DNA of 64,000 nt, taken from contig NZ_WHOH01000003.1 in assembly GCF_009741735.1 (NCBI RefSeq), positions 620,001-684,000 on the forward strand. Reading direction: 5' to 3'. Made by a program: the position numbers and the translations under genes. This document shows, in pieces, positions 20,648-28,970 of this stretch (its first letter is position 1; each line of letters opens with the position of its first letter). Origin of the DNA: Lentibacillus sp. JNUCC-1 (GTDB lineage Bacteria > Bacillota > Bacilli > Bacillales > Amphibacillaceae). The notes beneath the pieces are model-generated. The model searched no databases, had not been told where the DNA came from, and saw only the letters and a program-made list of their open reading frames with translations.

Positions 20648-21610
20648 ATGAGGAACCCCAACGAACCACGGGTGGTGGTCATTGGCGGGGGAACCGGAAT
20701 GCCAGTTTTGCTCAGAGGCCTAAAAGATTTGCCGATTCAATTAAGCGCACTTGTGACCGTGGCCGATGATGGGGGCAGTACAGGCAGGTTGCGCTCGGAA
20801 ATGTCTATTCCGGCCCCCGGTGATATCCGAAACGTGATTGCTGCTCTGTCAGATGCTGAACCAATGCTGCTTGAATTATTTCAGCACCGTTTTGCAGTTG
20901 GAAACGGCTTGTCAGGTCATTCCATGGGGAACTTGTTACTTGCCGCCATGACGTCTGTAACAGGCGACTTTTACACAGGAATCAAAGAAATATCGCGTGT
21001 TTTGAACGTCAAAGGCAAAATTTACCCCATCTCCAATGAAAGCATATCTTTGCATGCGAAAATGGTTGACGGCACCCTTGTATCAGGCGAGTCAAATATT
21101 CCTGCTGCCAATAAACATATTGAGCGTGTTTTTTTACAGCCGGAACCGATTCAGCCGTTTCCTAATGCGATCAGAGCCATTGAAAAAGCTGATTTAATTG
21201 TGATTTCTCCCGGTAGCTTATATACAAGTATTATGCCTAACTTGATCATTCCGGGGGTTGACGAGGCCATTAGGCAGGCAAATGGACAAGTCGTTTATGT
21301 GTGCAATGTGATGACACAGGCAGGAGAAACGACCGAATATACTGCAGCAGATCATGTTCAGGCGATCTATGATCATGTCGGAACAGACTGTTTGGATGCG
21401 ATTGTGGTACATAACGAGCCCATCAGCAAACAAATCAGGGATGTATATGCTGAAGAAAATGCAGCCCCTGTTGAATACGATATCGATCGTTTATTGTCAT
21501 TGGGTCTCCGGGTCATTGAAGGGGACATTATCCGCCCAGACAGACCAACATTACGCCACGATACGGATAAAATAGCTGCTTTATTATATTCATTGATTAA
21601 ACGGACCTAG
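20648..21610 (+). CDS. yvcK: Gluconeogenesis factor YvcK/MgfK
   Basis: A 320-residue member of the CofD/UPF0052 family with N-terminal VIGGGTGMPVLLRGLK and ADDGGSTGRLR, the nucleotide-sugar binding region. In B. subtilis YvcK is needed for growth and normal shape on gluconeogenic carbon sources and affects PBP1 placement. It starts at ATG 20648, two bases after rapZ. The gene order rapZ-yvcK-whiA-crh is conserved in Bacillaceae. Confidence 0.95.
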   Translation: MRNPNEPRVVVIGGGTGMPVLLRGLKDLPIQLSALVTVADDGGSTGRLRSEMSIPAPGDIRNVIAALSDAEPMLLELFQHRFAVGNGLSGHSMGNLLLAAMTSVTGDFYTGIKEISRVLNVKGKIYPISNESISLHAKMVDGTLVSGESNIPAANKHIERVFLQPEPIQPFPNAIRAIEKADLIVISPGSLYTSIMPNLIIPGVDEAIRQANGQVVYVCNVMTQAGETTEYTAADHVQAIYDHVGTDCLDAIVVHNEPISKQIRDVYAEENAAPVEYDIDRLLSLGLRVIEGDIIRPDRPTLRHDTDKIAALLYSLIKRT

Positions 21611-21638
21611 ATGTCTATAAAGAACGGAGGTGGTCCAT

Positions 21639-22580
21639 ATGTCATTCGCTTCTGAAATTAAGAAAGAATTAACAGGCGTTGACGTTAAAAACTGTTGCGC
21701 TCAGGCTGAACTCGCAGCAATTATCCGCATGAACGGGGCCATTTCTCTATCCAAACAACGTTATGTTTTGGATGTGCAAACAGAGAATGCTGCAATTGCC
21801 AGACGCATTTATACGTTGATTAAAACGCTGTACGATCTACCGGTTGAATTGCTCGTCCGGAAGAAAATGAAGCTCAAGAAAAATAACGTATATATTGTCC
21901 GAATGGTAAAAGACGTAGAGCGGGTGCTCGGTGACCTGGGCATAATGCGGGAGTCATTGCAATTCAATAAATCCATTTCAGATACGTATTTACAAAATCA
22001 ATGCTGCAGTAAATCGTATCTGCGGGGCGCCTTTTTAGCAGGTGGTTCGGTGAACAACCCCGAGACTTCTTCGTATCACCTCGAAATCTTCAACTTTCAC
22101 GAATCGCATAATGAGGCGCTTTGTGACTGTTTAAATCAATTCGACCTGCGTGCCCGCAAACTCGAACGAAGAAATGGCTATATTTGCTATATAAAAGAAG
22201 CTGAGAAAATCACTGAATTCCTGAACATCATCGGAGCCCATAACGCCTTGTTTAAATTTGAAGATGTCCGCATCGTAAGAGACATGCGCAATTCTGTTAA
22301 CCGGTTGGTGAACTGTGAAACCGCCAATTTAAACAAGACCATCGGAGCGGCTTTCCGGCAAATCGAAAATATTAAATTGATTGATGAAACAGTTGGACTG
22401 GACGCTTTGCCCGAGAAACTTCATGAAATGGCAGAGCTGCGTGTCAAACATCAGGATGTCTCACTTAAAGAGCTTGGTGAGCTCGTATCAGGCGGCAAAA
22501 TATCGAAGTCTGGTGTCAATCACCGGTTGAAAAAGATTGATGCATTTGCCGAAAAAGTACGGCAGGGCGAAAGAGTTTAA
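21639..22580 (+). CDS. whiA: DNA-binding protein WhiA
   Basis: The 313-residue protein has the LAGLIDADG-like N-terminal half ([16 protein letters not shown] near residue 130) and a C-terminal helix-turn-helix (about 240-313, ending [15 protein letters not shown]). WhiA influences division and chromosome segregation in B. subtilis and sporulation in Streptomyces. ATG 21639 follows CGGAGGTGG; an in-frame GTG at 21630 is part of that site. Confidence 0.95.
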   Translation: MSFASEIKKELTGVDVKNCCAQAELAAIIRMNGAISLSKQRYVLDVQTENAAIARRIYTLIKTLYDLPVELLVRKKMKLKKNNVYIVRMVKDVERVLGDLGIMRESLQFNKSISDTYLQNQCCSKSYLRGAFLAGGSVNNPETSSYHLEIFNFHESHNEALCDCLNQFDLRARKLERRNGYICYIKEAEKITEFLNIIGAHNALFKFEDVRIVRDMRNSVNRLVNCETANLNKTIGAAFRQIENIKLIDETVGLDALPEKLHEMAELRVKHQDVSLKELGELVSGGKISKSGVNHRLKKIDAFAEKVRQGERV

Positions 22581-22598
22581 AATTTAATGAAATTGTAA

Positions 22599-22627
22599 TT
22601 CCATCTTTCTCCTAACCATGATATAAT
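22599..22627 (+). promoter_or_regulatory. Promoter before crh
   Basis: Extended -10 (TG, one base, TATAAT at 22622-22627) with a poor -35 region. It would give crh a transcript of its own, beginning near 22634. Confidence 0.5.
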
Positions 22628-22735
22628 GAGCGCTAATTCAGAATTAACTGTCATGCATAAAGATGTACCATGAAGGTTGTCAAAGACCTTCATCAGTCAA
22701 TATGATAGCGGTTTCTTTTGGGAGGGGTTAATGAA

Positions 22736-22984
22736 GTGATTGAAAAAACAGTAACCATACAACTGGAAACAGGTTTACAGGCAAGACCAGCAGCACAATT
22801 CGTCCGGGAAGCCAACCGATTTTCAGCACATTTGTATCTTAAAAAAGATGAACGTCAGGTTAATGCAAAAAGCATCATGGGAATAATGAGCCTGGCCATT
22901 GGAAAAGGGGAAGAAATGACCATTGTTGCAGATGGTCCGGACGAAACAGAAGCAATGGAACATCTTATTGCGTTTGTGGGATAA
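22736..22984 (+). CDS. crh: Catabolite repression HPr-like protein Crh
   Basis: An 82-residue HPr-fold protein. The phosphocarrier histidine 15 of HPr is glutamine (GLQARPAAQFV), so it cannot carry PTS phosphate. The regulatory serine is exactly at residue 46 (NAKSIMGIMSL), the HprK target. Crh phosphorylated on Ser46 acts as a CcpA corepressor. The start is GTG 22736 after GGGAGG; an ATG just upstream is out of frame. It closes the yvcI-whiA-crh group. Confidence 0.94.
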   Translation: MIEKTVTIQLETGLQARPAAQFVREANRFSAHLYLKKDERQVNAKSIMGIMSLAIGKGEEMTIVADGPDETEAMEHLIAFVG

Positions 22985-23050
22985 GCTGCAGCTATCTTCT
23001 GAACCAGATCATAAAATTCCAGCTATAGCGGGAAAGTGAAACTCAAATTG

Positions 23051-23080
23051 AGAGTAGACTAAAAAAGTCTGCTCTTGTTT
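23051..23080 (+). terminator. Rho-independent terminator after crh
   Basis: AGAGTAGACT (23051-23060) pairs with AGTCTGCTCT (23066-23075) across an A-loop, followed by TTGTTT. Confidence 0.75.
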
Positions 23081-23137
23081 GCTATTTGGTGTGTGGTTTA
23101 GATACTGAAGTATTTGAAGTGTGGGATTAAAGGGGGA

Positions 23138-23722
23138 ATGAAAATAAATATAGCAGATTTTAGAAAAAAACTCCTCGCTATAAATGAGATTATTTATTTT
23201 GACGAATATAAGTACCTTCGCGAAAAAGCATCTGATCCTTTAAAGCTACGTAGCTTAATTAGTGAGGCAGAAGATTTCTTAAAGAGAAGCAGTGAAGATC
23301 ATCACTATTTTTTACATGGAGCTTTAGGCAACTTATACAGGATCGACGCTCAAACAAAGAAAGCTATTGATTGTTTGTCATATTCTCTTAACCTTGCAGT
23401 CGAGGAAAGAAATTTTACAAGAGAAATCGTGTCATTAATTCGGTTGGGTGAGGCTTTTAAATACGATCAACAACATCACAAGGCATTAGACCTATTCAAC
23501 GCCGCTTTAGATAAGTGTGAAGCCAACAATGTTAATGCATACTTAGATTTTGCATTGCAGCATAAAGGGAAATGTCTTTTGGAATTGGCAAGGCTGGATG
23601 ATGCCGAAGAATGCTTTGTGAAGGCTTTAGAGTTAAGAAAAGAAAAAAGGGAAGTCTCTCTAATTGATTCTACGGAACAAGCATTAAGGCTGGTAAAAGA
23701 TATGCAACCTAGACGGACCTAA
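23138..23722 (+). CDS. Tetratricopeptide-repeat protein, accessory
   Basis: A soluble 194-residue protein with TPR-like helical repeats (HGALGNLYRIDAQTKKAIDCL near residue 70; LGEAFKYDQQHHKALDLFNAALD near 112; HKGKCLLELARLDDAEECFVKALELR near 150). ATG 23138 follows AAAGGGGGA; an in-frame ATG 24 bases upstream has no such site. It is not part of the conserved core order and its DNA is more AT-rich than its neighbours, suggesting an accessory gene. The partner is unknown. Confidence 0.75.
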   Translation: MKINIADFRKKLLAINEIIYFDEYKYLREKASDPLKLRSLISEAEDFLKRSSEDHHYFLHGALGNLYRIDAQTKKAIDCLSYSLNLAVEERNFTREIVSLIRLGEAFKYDQQHHKALDLFNAALDKCEANNVNAYLDFALQHKGKCLLELARLDDAEECFVKALELRKEKREVSLIDSTEQALRLVKDMQPRRT

Positions 23723-23791
23723 TAAGAGAGTTTAGGTTATAAAGAGTAACTTGGAAGGATTAAGTTATAACAGGTGGGTGAAGAAAGAATA

Positions 23792-24661
23792 ATGAATACA
23801 ACAATAGAAAAAGCTAAAGATCTTAAGACGTTATCTCTGTTTTTAGCCCAAATGAATAAGGAGAAGACATCCCACATAGGCTTTTGCGGTGAAAAGCCGG
23901 AGGAAATACATCAGACATTGAAAGATGACTTTATCGGTGATGGAGGCGATGTGAATTTTTTTGTCTGCAGGAATGATAGTGGAGTGATCTTGGCAGCTAT
24001 TGGCTTGGATATAGACGGGATGACTGCAGAGGTGTGGGGGCCGTTTAATCAAACATCTTCTGTAGAAAAACAAAATGAATTATGGGCCCACTTGTTACAT
24101 GCGAATCCGGCAGTGGAGACCTTTCAATTTTTCATTAATAAAGAAAATACTCAACAACAATTGTTCATGGATGAGATAAAAGCGGAAGAGAAAGGCGAGC
24201 ATTTAACTCTGCAAATTACAAAGAAGGATTTTGAGGATGTTGGTGTGATGAAAAGCACGCCATTTGTCCGGAGTGATTTTCAAGCATTTGAAAAAATACA
24301 TAATGGAATTTTCCCAGATACATACTATGACGCAGCAACAATTAAAGATGGACTCAGCAATGACCATGTGTTACGGCTACTTAAGACAGAATCTAATGAG
24401 ATACAAGGCTATGCCTATTTTGAAATTGATACCGAAATGGGTGAGGCTTCCTTGGAGTACATTGCCATTGCTAGTGAATTTCAAAATAAAGGATTGGGCA
24501 CGATGTTATTAAAAGAAACATTATCGGAAATGTTCTCATATCCACAGATCAATGAAGTCACATTAACCGTGGAGAATTCGAATAGCCTGGCTAACCATGT
24601 GTATCTTAAGGCTGGTTTTAAACCTAAATATGTATTAAAAAATTACCTTCTTAAGCGGTAG
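23792..24661 (+). CDS. GNAT family N-acetyltransferase (possibly two-domain)
   Basis: A 289-residue protein. The C-terminal half is a GNAT domain: LEYIAIASEFQNKGLGTMLLKE is the acetyl-CoA binding motif A (QNKGLG), followed by VTLTVENSNSLANHVYLKAGF. The N-terminal half looks like a degenerate GNAT fold. ATG 23792 is chosen, with GGTGGGTGAAGAAAG upstream; GTG 23774 in frame is possible. The substrate is unknown. It follows the accessory TPR gene by 69 bases. Confidence 0.8.
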   Translation: MNTTIEKAKDLKTLSLFLAQMNKEKTSHIGFCGEKPEEIHQTLKDDFIGDGGDVNFFVCRNDSGVILAAIGLDIDGMTAEVWGPFNQTSSVEKQNELWAHLLHANPAVETFQFFINKENTQQQLFMDEIKAEEKGEHLTLQITKKDFEDVGVMKSTPFVRSDFQAFEKIHNGIFPDTYYDAATIKDGLSNDHVLRLLKTESNEIQGYAYFEIDTEMGEASLEYIAIASEFQNKGLGTMLLKETLSEMFSYPQINEVTLTVENSNSLANHVYLKAGFKPKYVLKNYLLKR

Positions 24662-24873
24662 AACTGGAGCTGATTTACATAGAGAAAAGAATTTATATTG
24701 TGAGACATTTTAAAGCACGAGGGCAGCCATCAGAGTCTCCTTTAATGAAAAGTTGACCCAAACTGTGAACCAGTGAAAACTTTATAAACCTACATAAAAG
24801 TTCTCGGGGAAGTTTTATGTTACGGCTTATATAGCAATTTCATGTGATTTTCTGAAATATGAGTTGAAAACGG

Positions 24874-24952
24874 CGATATACACTTCAAAAATTCCGATAT
24901 ACCTCTCAGAATTTCCGATATCGCATGCAAAATTTCCGATATATCTAAATTG
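24874..24952 (+). repeat. 21-bp tandem repeat, about four units
   Basis: Units start at 24874, 24895, 24916 and 24937, each beginning CGATAT and ending AATTTC or similar. The middle six or seven bases vary. It lies between the GNAT gene and the hairpin elements. Confidence 0.75.
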
Positions 24953-24977
24953 AACCATATATGTTTGTGAGAGCGTC

Positions 24978-25108
24978 GTGATTTCCGCTACGGGAAGTCG
25001 CTTTCCGCGGGCACGGCCTCAGCCTCCTCGCTCGCAAAAACCGCTCGCTGTGGGGTCTTCGGACTCGTGCTGTTCCCGCAGGAGTCGACTTCCCTCCGCT
25101 CCAATCAC
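24978..25108 (+). repeat. Type A hairpin repeat
   Basis: GTGATT at the left end pairs with AATCAC at the right end, and inside them GGGAAGTCG pairs with CGACTTCCC. It matches the copy at 62883-63013 almost base for base. Confidence 0.85.
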
Positions 25109-25178
25109 TCTATGTTAGTCAATGGCTTGGACGGTCCTGCACATATATTCATCTGGGACATTTATACCCTCTAACCTA

Positions 25179-25292
25179 GCTCGGGGAAAACACGGAGACT
25201 CCCGTGGGAGCAAAAGCCTAGATGAGACCCCGGAGCGCGCAGCGCGAGGAGGCTCATCAGCGCCCACTGGACGCGGAGTGTTTTCCCCGAGC
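25179..25292 (+). repeat. Type B hairpin repeat, compact copy
   Basis: GCTCGGGGAAAACAC at the left end is complementary to GTGTTTTCCCCGAGC at the right end. Nested pairs CTAGATGAG and CTCATCAG lie inside. It follows a type A element 70 bases upstream. Confidence 0.85.
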
Positions 25293-25387
25293 GGTTGCAA
25301 GTGGCAGTCATAAGTTAGTTCGCAGTTTACTTATATTGTGCTTATATTGTGCCTTACACAAAAAACGTTTTATAGACCTATTTAAAT

Positions 25388-25420
25388 AAAAAACAAGAGC
25401 CACATAGGTTGCAGCTCTTG
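25388..25420 (-). terminator. Terminator of tRNA-Arg
   Basis: On the minus strand CAAGAGC pairs with GCTCTTG and is followed by six T (A-run 25388-25393 on the plus strand). Confidence 0.85.
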
Positions 25421-25440
25421 CTTTGATTATTGAATATAAG

Positions 25441-25514
25441 CGCGCCCGGGAGGATTCGAACCCCCGGCACATGGTCCCGGAAACCATCGCTCTATCCTGC
25501 TGAGCTACGGGCGC
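25441..25514 (-). tRNA. tRNA-Arg (anticodon CCG)
   Basis: On the minus strand the sequence folds as a cloverleaf: acceptor GCGCCCG with CGGGCGC, D-stem GCTC/GAGC, anticodon stem ATGGT/ACCAT with loop TTCCGGG giving anticodon CCG (reads CGG), T-loop TTCGAAT, discriminator G. No CCA is encoded. It lies next to clpP, as I recall for a tRNA-Arg in B. subtilis. Confidence 0.95.
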
Positions 25515-25663
25515 ATGAATGGATGTCTTTTCGGACACATAGGATATTATATCGTTTATGAATCCATAAGACAAGTCTTTTTTAAAAAAGATTAGATTTG
25601 GCAAAGAATGGGTATGATGAATGTGTCGTTCAGATTAGGTACATAAAAATCTGAAACGTATCG

Positions 25664-25693
25664 TTTGACCATTATTGACCTATTGGTTATGAT
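25664..25693 (+). promoter_or_regulatory. clpP promoter with CtsR operator
   Basis: TTGACC (25665-25670) and TATGAT (25688-25693) are 17 bases apart. TTTGACC-ATT-ATTGACC at 25664-25680 is the reverse form of the CtsR tandem heptad (GGTCAAA with 3-base spacing), with one mismatch. CtsR represses clp genes until heat stress. The operator covers the -35 box. Confidence 0.8.
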
Positions 25694-25743
25694 GAAAATA
25701 GATCCTATGGATTAACAGTTTAGATACAAGGAGGAAATACCTT

Positions 25744-26331
25744 ATGAATCTGATACCTACAGTTATTGAACAAACGAATCGCGGTGAGCGTGCCTATGAT
25801 ATTTATTCACGTCTGTTAAAAGACCGCATCATCATGCTTGGCAGTGGAATAGATGACAATGTGGCAAACTCAATCGTAGCACAGCTTTTGTTCTTGGAAG
25901 CAGAAGATCCTGAAAAAGATATTTCAATTTACATTAACTCACCAGGTGGCTCCATTACTGCCGGGATGGCGATTTATGACACGATGCAGTTTATTAAACC
26001 AGATGTATCAACCATTTGCACTGGCATGGCTGCATCAATGGGTGCGTTTCTTTTGGCAGCTGGTGAGAAAGGCAAGCGTTACTCCCTGCCTAACAGTGAA
26101 GTTATGATCCACCAGCCACTCGGCGGCACACAAGGTCAGGCAACCGATATTGAAATTCATGCACGCCGCATCATTGAGATGAAAGAAAAGATGAACAAGA
26201 TTCTTTCAGAGCGTACGGGTCAGCCGCTTGAAGTCATTGAGCGTGACACAGACCGTGATAACTTCATGGACGCAGATAAAGCTGTTGATTATGGCTTGAT
26301 CGACAAAGTTCTAACAAAAAAACCTGAATAA
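25744..26331 (+). CDS. clpP: ATP-dependent Clp protease proteolytic subunit
   Basis: A 195-residue serine peptidase forming the 14-mer chamber used with ClpC, ClpX or ClpE. Catalytic serine is in [14 protein letters not shown] near residue 98, histidine in MIHQPLGG near 123, and the aspartate lies further on. ATG 25744 follows AAGGAGG. Length is normal. Upstream is a CtsR-type promoter and downstream a strong terminator. Confidence 0.98.
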   Translation: MNLIPTVIEQTNRGERAYDIYSRLLKDRIIMLGSGIDDNVANSIVAQLLFLEAEDPEKDISIYINSPGGSITAGMAIYDTMQFIKPDVSTICTGMAASMGAFLLAAGEKGKRYSLPNSEVMIHQPLGGTQGQATDIEIHARRIIEMKEKMNKILSERTGQPLEVIERDTDRDNFMDADKAVDYGLIDKVLTKKPE

Positions 26332-26346
26332 GCATAACTTAAACAA

Positions 26347-26382
26347 AAAACCGTGATGTCATTAAGACATCGCGGTTTTTTT
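26347..26382 (+). terminator. Rho-independent terminator after clpP
   Basis: CCGTGATGTC (26351-26360) pairs with GACATCGCGG around ATTAA, with flanking A and T runs. Confidence 0.93.
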
Positions 26383-26438
26383 CGTTTATTGAGATGCACC
26401 CTCTGCATAAAGAGATGCTCTTGCTGCCTGAGCGTCTC

Positions 26439-26774
26439 AAATAAGAGTGTGAGCGCCACAAAAACAGGGCTAAGCGCCCCAAATAAGAGTGCGAGCGCCA
26501 CAAAAACAGGACCAAGCGCCCCAAATAAGAGTGTGAGCGCCACAAAAACAGGGCTAAGCGCCCCAAATAAGAGTGCGAGCGCCACAAAAACAGGACCAAG
26601 CGCCCCAAATAAGAGTGTGAGCGCCACAAAAACAGGGCTAAGCGCCCCAAATAAGAGTGCGAGCGCCACAAAAACAGGACCAAGCGCCCCAAATAAGAGT
26701 GCGAGCGCCACAAAAACAGGGCTAAGCGCCCCAAATAAGAGGACGAGCGCCATAAAAAACGGGCCTCAGCATCC
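26439..26774 (+). repeat. 42-bp tandem repeat, eight units, downstream of clpP
   Basis: Units begin AAATAAGAGT at 26439, 26481, 26523, 26565, 26607, 26649, 26691 and 26733. Units 1-6 alternate between two forms (GTGAGCG..GGGCTA and GCGAGCG..GGACCA), so the higher-order period is 84 bp. Because 42 is a multiple of 3, open frames run through it on both strands, but none has a ribosome site. The rest of 26332-26951 holds only the clpP terminator and a short leader before the ABC operon. Confidence 0.93.
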
Positions 26775-26951
26775 CGAATAATGAGGTGCGTGCTAACCAT
26801 CCCTCTCTAAAGCTTCAACAATTATTACAGTTATTGCCCCTCTAAGAATATTCCTCTTCAAGTTGTTCAAAATCATAGACATAACTCAACCCCTTGTTTA
26901 ATAGACTTGAATAAACGCGTCACAGGTCAGGATTAGGGGGAGGCAACCATT

Positions 26952-27964
26952 TTGACAAAACATGTACTGGAAATAAAGGATCTGCATACCCATTTTTTTA
27001 CCGACAAAGGCGTTATTCCGGCAGTTGATGGGGTGAGCTTGAATGTCGCCGAGGGGGAAATTGTTGGTGTGGTCGGTGAATCTGGCAGTGGGAAAAGTGT
27101 CACGTCTCTTTCTGTAATGCAGCTCATTCCGAATCCGCCTGGCCGAATCGTCGGGGCGATATTTACTTTAAGCAAAAAAATCTTGTACAAACATCTGCAA
27201 AAGAGATGAGGAAAATTCGCGGGAATGAGATTGCTATGATCTTTCAGGAACCGATGACATCTCTTAACCCGCTGTTCACCATTGGAAATCAATTAATCGA
27301 AGCGATCACACTCCATCAAAAGTTGAAAAAGAAAGATGCAAAGGCCCGTGCGATTGAGCTGCTTAATCAGGTCGGCATTCCCCGGGCCAAGGAGATTGTG
27401 GATGAATATCCTCACCAATTATCCGGTGGCATGCGCCAACGGGTGATGATCGCGATGGCGATGTCCTGTCGTCCTGAATTGCTTATAGCCGATGAACCGA
27501 CGACGGCACTTGATGTCACAATACAGGCGCAAATTCTTGATTTGATGCGTCAGCTGAATGAGGATTTGAATACTGCGATATTGCTCATCACCCACGACTT
27601 AGGTGTGGTGGCTGAAATATGTGACCGGGTTGTGGTCATGTATGCGGGGCAAGTCGTTGAGGAGGGAACGACCCGCGAGATTTTAAAGGATCCGCAGCAA
27701 CCCTATACAAAGGGACTGATCCGTTCATTACCCAATATGAAAAAGAAAGAGCAAAAATTGTATTCCATACCAGGAACTGTACCCAAACCGAAACCAGATA
27801 TGATCGGTTGCAGGTTTGCGCCACGTTGTGAATATGCATTTGATCGCTGTTTTATAGAAAGTCCGCCTTTATATGATATTGGTAATGGGCGTACAAGCCG
27901 GTGCTTTTTAAATGAAGGAGATAAAGAGGTGGGGACACATGACACAGCCATTACTGAAAGTTGA
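26952..27964 (+). CDS. appD: Oligopeptide ABC transporter ATP-binding protein (AppD/DppD type); frame broken by one missing base
   Basis: First ATPase of a five-gene peptide importer. It starts at TTG 26952 after GGGGGAGG. Walker [10 protein letters not shown] lies near residue 42. The frame fails at GGGG 27153-27156; one added G restores [15 protein letters not shown] and joins the second part, which has signature LSGGMRQRV, Walker B LLIADEPT and the OppD/DppD C-terminal cysteine segment ([15 protein letters not shown]) that can hold an iron-sulphur cluster. The rejoined length is about 337 residues. Both halves are conserved, so an undercall is likely. Confidence 0.88.
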
Positions 27965-28907
27965 ACATCTAAAAAAATATTTTCCGATTAAAGGCGGGGT
28001 TTTTGGGCGAAATGTGGGGCAAGTAAAGGCAGTAGATGATGTTTCCTTTGAGGTGATGGAAGGCGAGATTCTTGGGATCGTAGGAGAATCCGGCTGTGGT
28101 AAGTCTACAACAGGCAAGTCTTTACTCAGGTTGATTGAACCAACAGAAGGAAAAGTCACGTATGACGGGCATGAGGTTACGACGCTTAATGATGAAACGA
28201 TGCGTCTGCTGAGGCGCGATATGCAAATCATATTTCAAGATCCATATGCCTCGTTAAATCCAAGGCATACTGTGGAAAAAATTATCGGTGAGCCGTTACT
28301 CGTTCACGGCATGAAGTCTGCTGAACAACGAAAAACTCGTGTCCAGGAACTTCTCGAGGTCGTGGGACTTGATGCTTACCATGCCTCACGGTATCCCCAT
28401 CAGTTCAGCGGTGGGCAGCGGCAGCGGATCGGGATTGCGCGGGCACTCGCCAATAATCCCAAGTTGATCATTTGTGATGAGCCCGTATCAGCACTTGATG
28501 TCTCAGTGCAGTCACAAATTTTGAACCTTATGGAAGAACTGCGTGATCAGTTTAACCTGACATATGTCTTTATTGCACACGATTTAAGCGTTGTGAAGCA
28601 CATTAGCGATCGGGTGGGGGTGATGTATCTTGGACGAATGGTCGAGCTTGCGAATAAAGATCACTTGTATGACGATCCGAAACACCCTTATACGCAAGCT
28701 CTGTTATCGGCAGTCCCAACGCCCGATCCAGATGAAAAAAAGGACCGGATGATTCTAAAGGGAGATGTGCCAAGTCCGGCAAACCCGCCATCAGGGTGCG
28801 CTTTTCATACCAGGTGTCCTTATGTCATGGATGTTTGTAAATTGGAAAGACCGGCATGGAAAGAAGTTTCCGAGAACCATTTTGCAGCATGTCATTTATA
28901 TGAATGA
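27939..28907 (+). CDS. appF: Oligopeptide ABC transporter ATP-binding protein (AppF/OppF type)
   Basis: The second ATPase, 322 residues. Walker A is GESGCGKST near residue 50, signature FSGGQRQRI, Walker [13 protein letters not shown], and the C-terminal cysteine segment [18 protein letters not shown] 27939 follows GAGGTGGGG and the gene overlaps appD by 26 bases, indicating coupling. Confidence 0.92.
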   Translation: MTQPLLKVEHLKKYFPIKGGVFGRNVGQVKAVDDVSFEVMEGEILGIVGESGCGKSTTGKSLLRLIEPTEGKVTYDGHEVTTLNDETMRLLRRDMQIIFQDPYASLNPRHTVEKIIGEPLLVHGMKSAEQRKTRVQELLEVVGLDAYHASRYPHQFSGGQRQRIGIARALANNPKLIICDEPVSALDVSVQSQILNLMEELRDQFNLTYVFIAHDLSVVKHISDRVGVMYLGRMVELANKDHLYDDPKHPYTQALLSAVPTPDPDEKKDRMILKGDVPSPANPPSGCAFHTRCPYVMDVCKLERPAWKEVSENHFAACHLYE

Positions 28908-28970
28908 AATTGATGTTAACCATTACAATCAATGGTTGATATAGATCACATACAAACAGGGGGTAAAAAA

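Larger units (their letters stand above)
24662..25387. other. Gene-free stretch with short repeats and hairpin elements
   Basis: About 725 bases without a credible gene. It holds an ACATAAAA/TTTTATGT hairpin (24792-24820), a 21-bp tandem repeat (24874-24952), one type A element (24978-25108) and one type B element (25179-25292). Short open frames through the elements lack start signals. Confidence 0.75.

Noticed and set aside
26289..26800. Open frames of about 140-154 codons on both strands through the 42-bp repeat
   Set aside because: They exist only because the unit length is a multiple of three and contains no stop. There is no ribosome-binding site, and both strands give equally repetitive products.
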